Assembly (NCBI GenBank): GCA_018382295.1
Contig: JAGZQF010000035.1
Span: 1 to 33,098, forward strand
Source: Collinsella sp.
GTDB lineage: Bacteria > Actinomycetota > Coriobacteriia > Coriobacteriales > Coriobacteriaceae
DNA length: 33,098 bases
Reading direction: 5' to 3'
How positions within the stretch are numbered: position 1 is the stretch's first letter; the number at the start of each line of letters is the position of its first letter. A program made the translations under genes and the position numbers. The notes beneath the pieces were generated by a model that worked only from the letters and a program-made list of their open reading frames with translations, was not told where the DNA came from and searched no databases. Positions 24,512 to 30,982 of the stretch are shown here, one piece after another.

Positions 24512-25108
24512 ATGGATAAGGCTGAGTTGCGGCGGGCGGTAATTGCTCGGCGCGATGCTCTTGATTTGGATGTGCGGGCGGCAAAGTCTGCCGTTATCTG
24601 TGCGCGGCTGGTTGAGCTGTTTGATCGCTTGGGTGTCGCGGCGCCGCGTACCGTCGCCGTCTATGCCGCCATGGGTTCCGAGGCAAACCCAGCCGCGTTT
24701 GCCGCCGCGGCCGCCAAACGCGGCTGGCGCGTGGCCTATCCGTGCATGCTCTCGGCAATTGATGCCGCAGCTTGTGGCCAGCGCATGTGCATGAGGGCAG
24801 TTGCCGCCGACGATGCATCCGCGGCACCGTTTATCGCCCACCCCACGCGGGCCTTCGCGGCCACGGACATCGACAGCAGCCGCTTCCCTATCGTGCCCGT
24901 CGAAGCTCTCAACATGATCGTCGTGCCGCTCGTAGCCTTCGACCGCGCCGGCGCGCGTCTGGGCTACGGCGGCGGTTGCTACGACCGCTACCTGCCCACT
25001 ATTTCGCCCGCATGCCACGTTATCGGCATTGCCTTTGACGAGCAGCGCGTCGACGACGTTCCCACCGACGCCCACGACCTGCCGCTGCCCAACATCATCA
25101 GCGCCTAA
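24512..25108 (+). CDS. 5-formyltetrahydrofolate cyclo-ligase
   Basis: Converts 5-formyltetrahydrofolate to 5,10-methenyltetrahydrofolate with ATP, returning stored folate to one-carbon metabolism. It has 198 residues from the ATG at 24512, which is preceded by a GAGAGGGGG stretch. The N-terminus MDKAELRRAVIARRDAL has the basic residues that bind ATP, YAAMGSEANP the substrate pocket, and GYGGGCYDRYL (residues 151-161) the family's glycine-rich signature. LVAFDRAGARLGYGGG and the end DLPLPNIISA also fit. Length is normal. It may be partly co-transcribed with the M16C protease through the intervening hairpins. Confidence 0.94.
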   Translation: MDKAELRRAVIARRDALDLDVRAAKSAVICARLVELFDRLGVAAPRTVAVYAAMGSEANPAAFAAAAAKRGWRVAYPCMLSAIDAAACGQRMCMRAVAADDASAAPFIAHPTRAFAATDIDSSRFPIVPVEALNMIVVPLVAFDRAGARLGYGGGCYDRYLPTISPACHVIGIAFDEQRVDDVPTDAHDLPLPNIISA

Positions 25109-25135
25109 CCGCTGGCGGGCTGCACCCCACAAAAA

Positions 25136-25354
25136 TGAGCGTGGAAAATCTCCCACTTTGAGCCCCCTTACGAGCCAAAAACGGGAGATTATCCACGCTC
25201 ATGTTGCAAACGTCCGTTTTTCCACGCTCGTCCGTCCAGATTTCCACGCTCATTCGGCAAGCGTCCGAAAATCCACGCTCATATGTCTGACAATCCACGC
25301 TCAATCAATGCGCGTCCAGATTTCCGCGCTCGTGTGTCCGATTATCCACGCTCG
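25136..25354. repeat. 22/29-bp alternating repeat array with hairpin, locus 2
   Basis: A hairpin with 19-bp arms (25136-25154 and 25183-25201, 18 of 19 matching; consensus TGAGCGTGGATAATCTCCC). Six forward units follow, of exactly 29, 22, 29, 22, 29 and 22 bp (25202-25230, 25231-25252, 25253-25281, 25282-25303, 25304-25332, 25333-25354). Every unit ends in TCCACGCTCA/G or TCCGCGCTCG, and most contain CGTCC in the first half. It lies between convergent genes. Confidence 0.88.
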
Positions 25355-25379
25355 TCCAGCTTAACGCCCCGCGACCGCC

Positions 25380-26342
25380 TCAACATGCACGCGGCACGCC
25401 AGCAACCTTGAGCTTGCGATCGAGCTTTGTCGGATCCCTCAGGTCATCCCAGCACAAGCGCACAATCTTGCAGTTATCGAGCATCGAAAGCCTCGACTCG
25501 CGCTGGCGCTCGTCAAATTGCGCCTTTGCGAGCTTGCCCTCCTCCGCCGCCTTCTCGCTTTTAACGAATCCGTCGAACTCCCCAATAATCAACCGGTCAC
25601 CCACGCGCCACAAATAGTCAACGCGATACGGCCTTCCCGGCTCAACCGGATCGAACAGCTCAACTTGCAGCTCCGGAACCTGCCATCCGCGCTCGATCAT
25701 CAGCGCCCGCGCCTTGGACTCGCCGCCGCTTTCCGACAGGCCGTCGGCACGCCGTGCAACCCTGCGCGCCGTCACAACACCGCGGCGATTTAAGCCAAGC
25801 TTGTCGACTGCCTCAACGAGATGCTCCTTCGACAACAGCTGCTCATGGAGCGCCGAGTCCGCAATGATCAGCCCCTCGACAAACGACGCATCGACCAGGC
25901 AATCCGTAATCGTCTGATCGATATCGGTCACGGCAATATCCATCTGGCTGGCCCGCGTTCGATGAGCATAGCGATGGCGAATAATCTTAGAGCCCGGCGT
26001 CGTCGATTGCGCCGGCATCGCGGCGATATGAATGTGCGTCAAATTGGCATGCGAAACCGAAAGGCCATAGACAACGGCCGCCGTATAGGAGCAAAACGTC
26101 CAGTCGGGGTGCTTTTGCGCAAGCGCCCGCACCCGATGCAGATAACGCTGCCGAAACTTGAGCTCGGACCAGTATTCCGGACGCGCATACAGCCCCGGCA
26201 TGACCACCTTGAGACTTCCCGCCGCCACCCGCCGCTCAATCTGCTTTGCCTCCGCCGTCGTGCGCGCGTACACGCAGCTCATCTGCTGCTCGCACGCTTT
26301 AATGTGGCCTGTGAGTCTTTGATACGCCGTCGCGTTTGCCAT
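25380..26342 (-). CDS. AbiEi-like antitoxin/regulator with C-terminal PD-(D/E)XK (DUF559-like) domain
   Basis: 320 residues from the ATG at 26342, which has GGGAGG five bases upstream. The N-terminal region (ARTTAEAKQIERRVAAGSLKVVMPGLYARPEYW) looks like the winged-helix of AbiEi-type antitoxins. The middle (FCSYTAAVVYGLSVSHANLTHIHIA, then DIAVTDIDQTITDCLVDASF) matches the conserved AbiEi core. The last 120 residues resemble a DUF559/Vsr-like nuclease fold: Glu208 (SGGESKAR), Asp242 (YRVDYLW), Glu255 (IIGEFDG) and Lys261. No AbiEii toxin gene adjoins, so it is not a standard type IV toxin-antitoxin pair. A strong promoter and a direct repeat precede it. The decayed gene at 378 is a related family member. 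Role unknown; regulator or defence nuclease are both possible. Confidence 0.78.
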   Translation of the reverse strand: MANATAYQRLTGHIKACEQQMSCVYARTTAEAKQIERRVAAGSLKVVMPGLYARPEYWSELKFRQRYLHRVRALAQKHPDWTFCSYTAAVVYGLSVSHANLTHIHIAAMPAQSTTPGSKIIRHRYAHRTRASQMDIAVTDIDQTITDCLVDASFVEGLIIADSALHEQLLSKEHLVEAVDKLGLNRRGVVTARRVARRADGLSESGGESKARALMIERGWQVPELQVELFDPVEPGRPYRVDYLWRVGDRLIIGEFDGFVKSEKAAEEGKLAKAQFDERQRESRLSMLDNCKIVRLCWDDLRDPTKLDRKLKVAGVPRAC

Positions 26343-26397
26343 GTCGCCTCCCAACTCTTGGAACGGCGCCAACGTACCAGAAGGTTTCATGCGAAGT

Positions 26398-26432
26398 CTG
26401 ACCAAATGCTGTCCAGCAGCTGACCAAATGCT
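26398..26432. repeat. Direct repeat in the leader of the AbiEi-like gene
   Basis: The 13-bp CTGACCAAATGCT occurs at 26398-26410 and again at 26420-26432, exactly 22 bp (two helical turns) apart. It lies between the promoter (26462-26490) and the start codon at 26342. It is a good candidate for an autoregulatory operator. Confidence 0.65.
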
Positions 26433-26461
26433 TGACGGTTTTGGACGTTTTAGGTTAATAG

Positions 26462-26490
26462 CTTATATCTGCAGGTAGAACGGTTGTCGA
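26462..26490 (-). promoter_or_regulatory. Promoter of the AbiEi-like gene
   Basis: On the minus strand: -35 TCGACA (26490-26485), a 17-bp spacer and -10 TATAAG (26467-26462), each one base from consensus. The leader would be about 110 nt and contains the direct repeat. Confidence 0.7.
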
Positions 26491-26508
26491 GAGGTCCCTG
26501 TCTCCACA

Positions 26509-26564
26509 TTTTGAGCCTCAAAAGCCGTCGATTTCATTGAAAGAAAATATGCCGTGGCTCAAAA
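26509..26564. repeat. Inverted repeat TTTTGAGCC ... GGCTCAAAA
   Basis: Perfect 9-bp arms at 26509-26517 and 26556-26564 with 38 bp between, upstream of the AbiEi-like gene promoter. The inside is AT-rich. TTTTGAGCC is also found inside the neighbouring repeat hairpin (near 26659). No gene is visible here. Confidence 0.5.
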
Positions 26565-26637
26565 CTACCTAGTTTGTGACATGGTCCGTATGTACTCGAC
26601 GCGTGATGGGGCCGCCGGTACGACGGCTGAAGAAAAT

Positions 26638-26753
26638 TGAGCGTGGAAAATTTCCCGTTTTGAGCCCGTTCCTCGGCCAAAAATGGGAGATTATCCACGC
26701 TCGTTTTCAAACGTCCGAAAATCCACGCTCGTGTGTCCGATAATCCACGCTCG
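26638..26753. repeat. 22/29-bp-type repeat array with hairpin, locus 3
   Basis: A hairpin with 19-bp arms (26638-26656 and 26685-26703, 16 of 19 matching) of the same sequence as at locus 2. It is followed by one 28-bp unit (26704-26731) and one 22-bp unit (26732-26753), both ending TCCACGCTCG. It is a shorter copy of locus 2, placed just after metA on the minus strand. Confidence 0.85.
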
Positions 26754-26789
26754 TGCAGAGCAACGCTCCGCAAGCGCCACAGTCGCAGC

Positions 26790-27716
26790 CTAATGCTCCT
26801 CGCCGGCGCGGGCCAGGTCGTAGGGCGTGGTCTGGTAGACGTAGTAGTTGAGCCAGTTGGTGTAGAACAGCTGAGCCTGGCTGCGCCAGACGTTACGCGG
26901 CTCGGCGGTGGGGTCGTCGCCCGGGAAGTAATGCGCCGGCACCTGAGGGTTGAGTCCGCGCTTCACGTCGCGCTCGTACTCCAGGCGCAACGTGTCGGTA
27001 TCGTACTCGGGATGGCCAAAGACAAAGAAGCGACGGCTGTCGGTCGACTTGACGATGTACAGGCCCACCTCGTCGGACACGGCCACGACCTCAAGCTGCG
27101 GCTCGGCCTCCACATCCTCGCGGCGCACGTCGGTGTTGCGCGAATGTACGGCATAGAAGCGGTCATCGAAGCCGCGGACCAGCGGGCTTTGCGGCTTCAC
27201 CAGATAATGCTCGAACACGCCACTTGCCTTGGCCGGCAGGTCGCACTTCTGGATACCGTAATGATGGTACAGGCCAGCCTGCGCGCCCCAGCAAATGTGC
27301 AGCGTAGAGTGCACGTGCGTGGTGGACCAGTCCATGATCTGGCAGAGCTCGGGCCAGTAGTCGACCTCTTCGAACGGCATCTGCTCCACCGGCGCGCCCG
27401 TGATAATCAGGCCGTCGTAGTGGATGTCGCGGATGTCGTCGAACGTGCGGTAGAACGTCTCCAGGTGGCCGGCGCTCACGTGCGTGGCCTCGTGCGTTTT
27501 GGTGCGCAGCAGGTCCACCTCCACCTGTAGCGGCGTGTTGGAGAGCTTGCGCATGATCTGCGTCTCGGTGGCAATCTTGGTGGGCATGAGGTTGAGGATG
27601 AGTACGCGCAGCGGACGGATGTCCTGGTGCAGCGCGCGGTACTCGGTCATGACAAAGATGTTCTCGCTCTCGAGCTGCGCGGCGGCAGGGAGGGCGTCTG
27701 GAATGCGAATGGGCAT
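26790..27716 (-). CDS. metA: Homoserine O-acetyltransferase of the MetA family
   Basis: Activates homoserine for methionine synthesis in the cytoplasm. The 308-residue product has the family's usual length. The nucleophile Cys142 is in HICWGAQAGLYHHYG, and the catalytic His and Glu are probably in FFVFGHPEYDTDTL. The start PIRIPDALPA, then FVMTEYRALHQDIRPLRVLILNLMPTK is typical. Residue 111 in ITGAPVEQMPFEEVDYW is Glu. In studied members Glu here selects acetyl-CoA (as in Bacillus) and Gly selects succinyl-CoA (as in E. coli), so acetyl-CoA is expected. The start at 27716 has AAGGAG. It is divergent from the dehydrogenase gene. No SAM riboswitch was recognised in the leader. Confidence 0.95.
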   Translation of the reverse strand: MPIRIPDALPAAAQLESENIFVMTEYRALHQDIRPLRVLILNLMPTKIATETQIMRKLSNTPLQVEVDLLRTKTHEATHVSAGHLETFYRTFDDIRDIHYDGLIITGAPVEQMPFEEVDYWPELCQIMDWSTTHVHSTLHICWGAQAGLYHHYGIQKCDLPAKASGVFEHYLVKPQSPLVRGFDDRFYAVHSRNTDVRREDVEAEPQLEVVAVSDEVGLYIVKSTDSRRFFVFGHPEYDTDTLRLEYERDVKRGLNPQVPAHYFPGDDPTAEPRNVWRSQAQLFYTNWLNYYVYQTTPYDLARAGEEH

Positions 27717-27884
27717 GGATGCTCCTTACGAGTCAGTTGCAGCTATGGTACAACGAGCGGCCCCATTCGCGCGAGCACATCGCCCAGCGATGCCGCCAAC
27801 GGCCCAAAACGCCCCAAAAGTAGAAATTAAGGCATGTCTCTAAAATCTGCTGCACTTTAGCCTAGCAAAGTAACGGCAGGACGC

Positions 27885-27890
27885 TACAAT
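27885..27890 (+). promoter_or_regulatory. -10 box upstream of the dehydrogenase gene
   Basis: TACAAT (consensus except one base) 37 bp before the ATG. No convincing -35 at 16-18 bp was found. The transcript would begin near 27897. The rest of the 211-bp space to metA shows no other clear element. Confidence 0.45.
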
Positions 27891-27927
27891 GTTTCAACGC
27901 GAAAAACTCGGCCGAAAGGATACTCAT

Positions 27928-28905
27928 ATGTACCAGACGCGTAAGATCGGTGTGGTCGGCCAGGGCCACGTAGGAGCACATGTCGCCAACAGCCTGCTTA
28001 TGCAGGGCATTGCCGATGAGCTGTACCTGTGCGATATCAACGAGGCCAAGGTGACGTCCGAGGTCCAGGACCTGCGCGACTCCCTTTCGTTTGTCCCGTA
28101 TAACACCAAGATCGTCAACTGCTACGACCACTACGAGGAGCTGGCCTGCTGCGACGTCATCGTCAACGCCGCCGGTAAGGTCGCACTGGCCGCCGGTAAC
28201 CGCGACGGTGAGCTGTTCTTTACCACCGACGCCGCCCGCACCTTTGCCAAGCGCATCGTCGACGCCGGCTTCGACGGCATCTTCGTGAGCATCTCCAACC
28301 CCTGCGACGTCGTGTGCACCGAGCTGTGGCACCTGACCGGCTACGATCCCAAGAAGATCATCGGCTCGGGCTGCGGTCTGGATTCCGCACGCCTGCGCAC
28401 CGAGATCTCCAAGAAGGTCGGCGTGAGCCCCAAGTCCATCGACGCCTACATGATCGGCGAGCACGGCTTTAGCCAGCTGGCCGCCTTTAAGGCCGCGACC
28501 ATCGCCGGCAAGAGCCTGACTGAGCTTCAGGCCGAGAACCCCGACAAGTACGCCTTCGACCACATGGAGGTCGAGGAGCTCGCGCGCAAGGGCGGCTATG
28601 TGACCTACCAGGGCAAGCAGTGCACCGAGTACGCCGTCGCCAACTCCGCCGCGCGCGCCTGCGCCGCCGTGCTGCACAACGAGCACGCCGTGCTTTCCGC
28701 CTCCACGCTCATGACCGGCCAGTATGGCGAGGAGGGCATCTTCACCTCCCTGCCGTGCGTGATCGGTGCCGAGGGCGTCGAGGAGGTCTACACACTCGAC
28801 CTGTCCGAGCACGAGCTCGAGGGCTTCCACAAGAGTTGCCAGCACATCCGCGACAACATCGCCCAGCTCGACTGGTGGGATGCCGAAGCCTACGACGCAA
28901 AGTAG
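27928..28905 (+). CDS. L-lactate / L-2-hydroxyacid dehydrogenase
   Basis: A 325-residue NAD-dependent dehydrogenase of the LDH/MDH superfamily, which reduces a 2-oxoacid to the L-2-hydroxyacid and regenerates NAD+ in fermentation. The start at 27928 (MYQTRKIGVVGQG) has GAAAGGA; a frame extends 13 codons upstream but lacks a site. The dinucleotide motif is GQGHVG (11-16), with Asp36 ending the second strand (LYLCDIN), implying NAD. The catalytic His179 is in IGEHG, and the substrate Arg157 in LDSARLR. The substrate loop (AAGKVALAAGNRDGELF) lacks the Gln-Pro-Gly-Glu of standard LDH and is closer to L-2-hydroxyisocaproate dehydrogenases, so the substrate may be a larger 2-oxoacid. It ends at a strong terminator. 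Confidence 0.88.
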   Translation: MYQTRKIGVVGQGHVGAHVANSLLMQGIADELYLCDINEAKVTSEVQDLRDSLSFVPYNTKIVNCYDHYEELACCDVIVNAAGKVALAAGNRDGELFFTTDAARTFAKRIVDAGFDGIFVSISNPCDVVCTELWHLTGYDPKKIIGSGCGLDSARLRTEISKKVGVSPKSIDAYMIGEHGFSQLAAFKAATIAGKSLTELQAENPDKYAFDHMEVEELARKGGYVTYQGKQCTEYAVANSAARACAAVLHNEHAVLSASTLMTGQYGEEGIFTSLPCVIGAEGVEEVYTLDLSEHELEGFHKSCQHIRDNIAQLDWWDAEAYDAK

Positions 28906-28946
28906 GGCACCGACTGCCGCAACCTTGTGAATCTAAGCGCGATCCC

Positions 28947-28990
28947 AAGCGGGCCGCGCCGGAAACCCCCGGCGCGGCCCGCTTTTTTGA
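28947..28990 (+). terminator. Intrinsic terminator after the dehydrogenase gene
   Basis: A perfect 16-bp GC-rich stem (28947-28962 with 28969-28984) and 6-nt loop, followed by a T-run (six Ts counting the stem end), 42 bp after the stop. Confidence 0.92.
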
Positions 28991-29063
28991 CTCATGCGGC
29001 ACGCTTGCAAATTTAGGTCTAATACTTTTCCAACCGAACAAATTCGGCCGCCACAACGCAAAA

Positions 29064-29090
29064 CGGGGCCCGCGCTCAGCGCAGACCCCG
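29064..29090 (-). terminator. Intrinsic terminator after the FrlB-like gene
   Basis: A 12-bp stem (29090-29079 with 29075-29064) and a 3-nt loop. On the minus strand the one or two mismatches become G-U pairs and TTTTGCG follows. It is 25 bp after the FrlB-like stop. Confidence 0.8.
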
Positions 29091-29114
29091 CCAAAAAAAG
29101 ATAATTCCCGTTAC

Positions 29115-30083
29115 TTAGTACTGCTCGACGCCCATGTAGCGGCGGAACTCGGGGCTGTGGTCGAAGACCTTGCCGCGGGCGGCGCGCAGCTCGCAGCTCA
29201 TCGCATAGAAGAAGATCGGCTCTAGGAACGAACGCACGCTGGCAGGTACCTCGCCCACGCCGTACTCGAGCGCGTCGAGCACCATGATCGTGTCGGTGTG
29301 CGTGTTGAGGAACGCAAGCGCGCGCTCCTCCATGGGGCGGCACTCGCCCGCGCCGAGCTGCACAAAGTAGAACACGCCGGGCTCGGTGGCCTCGAAGGGG
29401 CCGTGGAAGTACTCGCCGGAGTGGATGTAGCAGCAGTGCTGCCACTGCATCTCCATAAGCGAGCAGATGGCCATGGCGTAGGTCTGGCTAAAGTTGGGGC
29501 CGGAACCCAGGATGTAGAAGAACTTGTGCTGCTGGCAGAGCTCGGCAAAGCGGGCGCCCAGCTCGGCGTTGACCTTCTCGCGGGCGGCAGGCAGCAGCGC
29601 GTCCATCTGCTTAAGACCCTCGTACATGTCAGCGAGCGCCTCGTAGCCCTCCTGCTGGTCGAGCAGCTCGGCGGCGATCAGAGCGCCGATGCCCTGCGGC
29701 ACCTCGGCCTGCGGCACGCCCTCGCCCCACGGATAGACCCAGGTGGTCCACTTGCCGCTATCGATCTTGGAGCCCTCGCAGTCGGTCATGGCAACGACCT
29801 CGGCACCGGCAGCCAGCGCCATCTCGCAGCCGTCGACGACCTCCTGCGTGTTGCCGCTGTGGCTGCAGGCGATGACGAGCGACTTCTCGCCGAGGCTCTT
29901 GGGGGCCATCAGGCAGAACTCACGCGCGGTGTAGACCGTCGAGGTAAACGTGGTGGCCTCGCGCTTGAGCAGCTCGTTAGCCGGCATCAGGTCGATCATC
30001 GAACCGCCGCAGGCGATCCAAAAGACGTTCTCGATCTTGCCCTTGCGCTCTATGATTTCCTGAACCAGATCATGTGCGTTCAT
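29115..30083 (-). CDS. frlB: SIS-domain sugar-phosphate deglycase, FrlB-like
   Basis: A 322-residue protein with two SIS (sugar isomerase) domains: residues 15-150 (FWIACGGSMIDLMPANELL, VIACSHSGNTQEVV) and 180-310 (FFYILGSGPNFSQTYAMAI). The block MEMQWQHCCYIHSGEYFHGPFEATEPGV is very like E. coli FrlB, which splits fructoselysine-6-phosphate into glucose-6-phosphate and lysine. Related enzymes act on other amino acid-sugar (Amadori) phosphates, so the exact substrate is open. Neither a kinase (FrlD-like) nor a transporter is next to it, unlike the E. coli frl operon. It lies downstream of a GntR/UTRA regulator on the same strand, with two 21-bp direct repeats between them. Confidence 0.82.
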   Translation of the reverse strand: MNAHDLVQEIIERKGKIENVFWIACGGSMIDLMPANELLKREATTFTSTVYTAREFCLMAPKSLGEKSLVIACSHSGNTQEVVDGCEMALAAGAEVVAMTDCEGSKIDSGKWTTWVYPWGEGVPQAEVPQGIGALIAAELLDQQEGYEALADMYEGLKQMDALLPAAREKVNAELGARFAELCQQHKFFYILGSGPNFSQTYAMAICSLMEMQWQHCCYIHSGEYFHGPFEATEPGVFYFVQLGAGECRPMEERALAFLNTHTDTIMVLDALEYGVGEVPASVRSFLEPIFFYAMSCELRAARGKVFDHSPEFRRYMGVEQY

Positions 30084-30136
30084 ACTGATGTTCCTCCTTG
30101 TGTGGCAACTTTAGACGACAGCTCGTACCTGCGGTC

Positions 30137-30157
30137 GTTCTATATTGTCCTATTTAT
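30137..30157. promoter_or_regulatory. Direct repeat 1 upstream of the FrlB-like gene (operator candidate)
   Basis: A 21-bp sequence, core TTCTAT.TTGT.CTAT, repeated at 30199-30219 with 18 of 21 identical bases. It overlaps a candidate minus-strand -10 (TATAGA at 30145-30140, with TTGCGT 16 bp upstream), so a bound regulator would block it. On the minus strand it reads TAGGACAATATAGAAC, reminiscent of HutC-type GntR operators. Confidence 0.55.
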
Positions 30158-30198
30158 ACCACGCAAGCTATCGCTCGGAAAGTCATTTCGGCAAATTT

Positions 30199-30219
30199 GT
30201 TCTATGTTGTTCTATCTAT
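30199..30219. promoter_or_regulatory. Direct repeat 2 upstream of the FrlB-like gene (operator candidate)
   Basis: The second copy of the 21-bp sequence, 62 bp (about six turns) from the first and 5 bp after the GntR stop codon. Same-face spacing would permit looping between two bound dimers. Confidence 0.55.
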
Positions 30220-30224
30220 GAACG

Positions 30225-30980
30225 TTAGATGTCGAACACGTAGCGCGAGCCCACGATCTTTTGGCGACCGAGCAGCAGAGGTTGCTCATCAAAATCGGTA
30301 AAGTACGTCTCCATGTAGAAGAGCGGCTCGCCGATCGGAACCTCGAGCAGCGGGGCCGCCTGAGCATCGGCAAGCGCAATCTCCACCGTGCAGGGATCGG
30401 ATTTGAGCGGCGAACGACCCGAATGCTCGGCAACAAGCGCAAAGATCGAATTGTCGGTAAGGTCATCGTCGGCCAGTGTTTGCAGATACGGATGGTCGGC
30501 AAGCACAAAGGCGTTGTTCTCGAGCATGACGGGGACGCCGTCGGCCGTACGCACGCGCTCGACCACGATAAGCTCGCAGCCGGGCTCCACGCCAAAGAAT
30601 GCCGCATCCTCGTGCGTCGCCGCGACCACCGTGCGCGACACCAGGCGCGCGCCCGCCACCATATCGTTGGCGGCACAGCCCTCGGTAAAGCTCTGAACAT
30701 CGCCTTTCTGGACAATCTTGCGCTTGAGCTTGGGAGCGCACACAAAGGTACCCCTCCCCTGCTGGCGGCTAAGATACCCCGCGCGCGACAGCTCCTCGAT
30801 GGCGCGGCGCACGGTGATGCGCCCCACGCCGTAGGACTTCGCGAGCTCCATCTCGGATGGAATGCGCGAGCCGGTCGGATACACGCCACGCGCGATCTCG
30901 CCCTTTAGGTCATCCATAACCTGCTGGTACAGCGGCACAGCGGACACCTCAGTGCGCTCGGTTTTATCGTCGGATGCCAT
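30225..30980 (-). CDS. GntR-family regulator with UTRA ligand domain
   Basis: A 251-residue transcription regulator of the HutC subfamily. The N-terminal winged helix (about residues 15-82) has PLYQQVMDDLKGEIARGVYP, GSRIPSEMELAKSYGVGRITVRRAIEELSRAGYLSRQQGRGTFV. The UTRA effector domain spans about residues 95-250 (ERVRTADGVPVMLENNAFV, the C-terminal YMETYFTDFDEQPLLLGRQKIVGSRYVFDI). It sits directly upstream of the FrlB-like gene and most likely controls it in response to a phosphorylated sugar or amino acid-sugar. It starts 2 bp after the end of the recQ pseudogene, so it may have been part of a recQ-gntR-frlB transcript. Confidence 0.9.
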   Translation of the reverse strand: MASDDKTERTEVSAVPLYQQVMDDLKGEIARGVYPTGSRIPSEMELAKSYGVGRITVRRAIEELSRAGYLSRQQGRGTFVCAPKLKRKIVQKGDVQSFTEGCAANDMVAGARLVSRTVVAATHEDAAFFGVEPGCELIVVERVRTADGVPVMLENNAFVLADHPYLQTLADDDLTDNSIFALVAEHSGRSPLKSDPCTVEIALADAQAAPLLEVPIGEPLFYMETYFTDFDEQPLLLGRQKIVGSRYVFDI

Positions 30981-30982
30981 CG

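Noticed and set aside
25202..25354. Possible CRISPR array
   Set aside because: The common part is short (about 10 bp) and variable, unit lengths alternate between 22 and 29, and there are no cas genes in the window.
27717..27927. SAM riboswitch upstream of metA
   Set aside because: No recognisable SAM riboswitch core or terminator hairpin on the minus strand.
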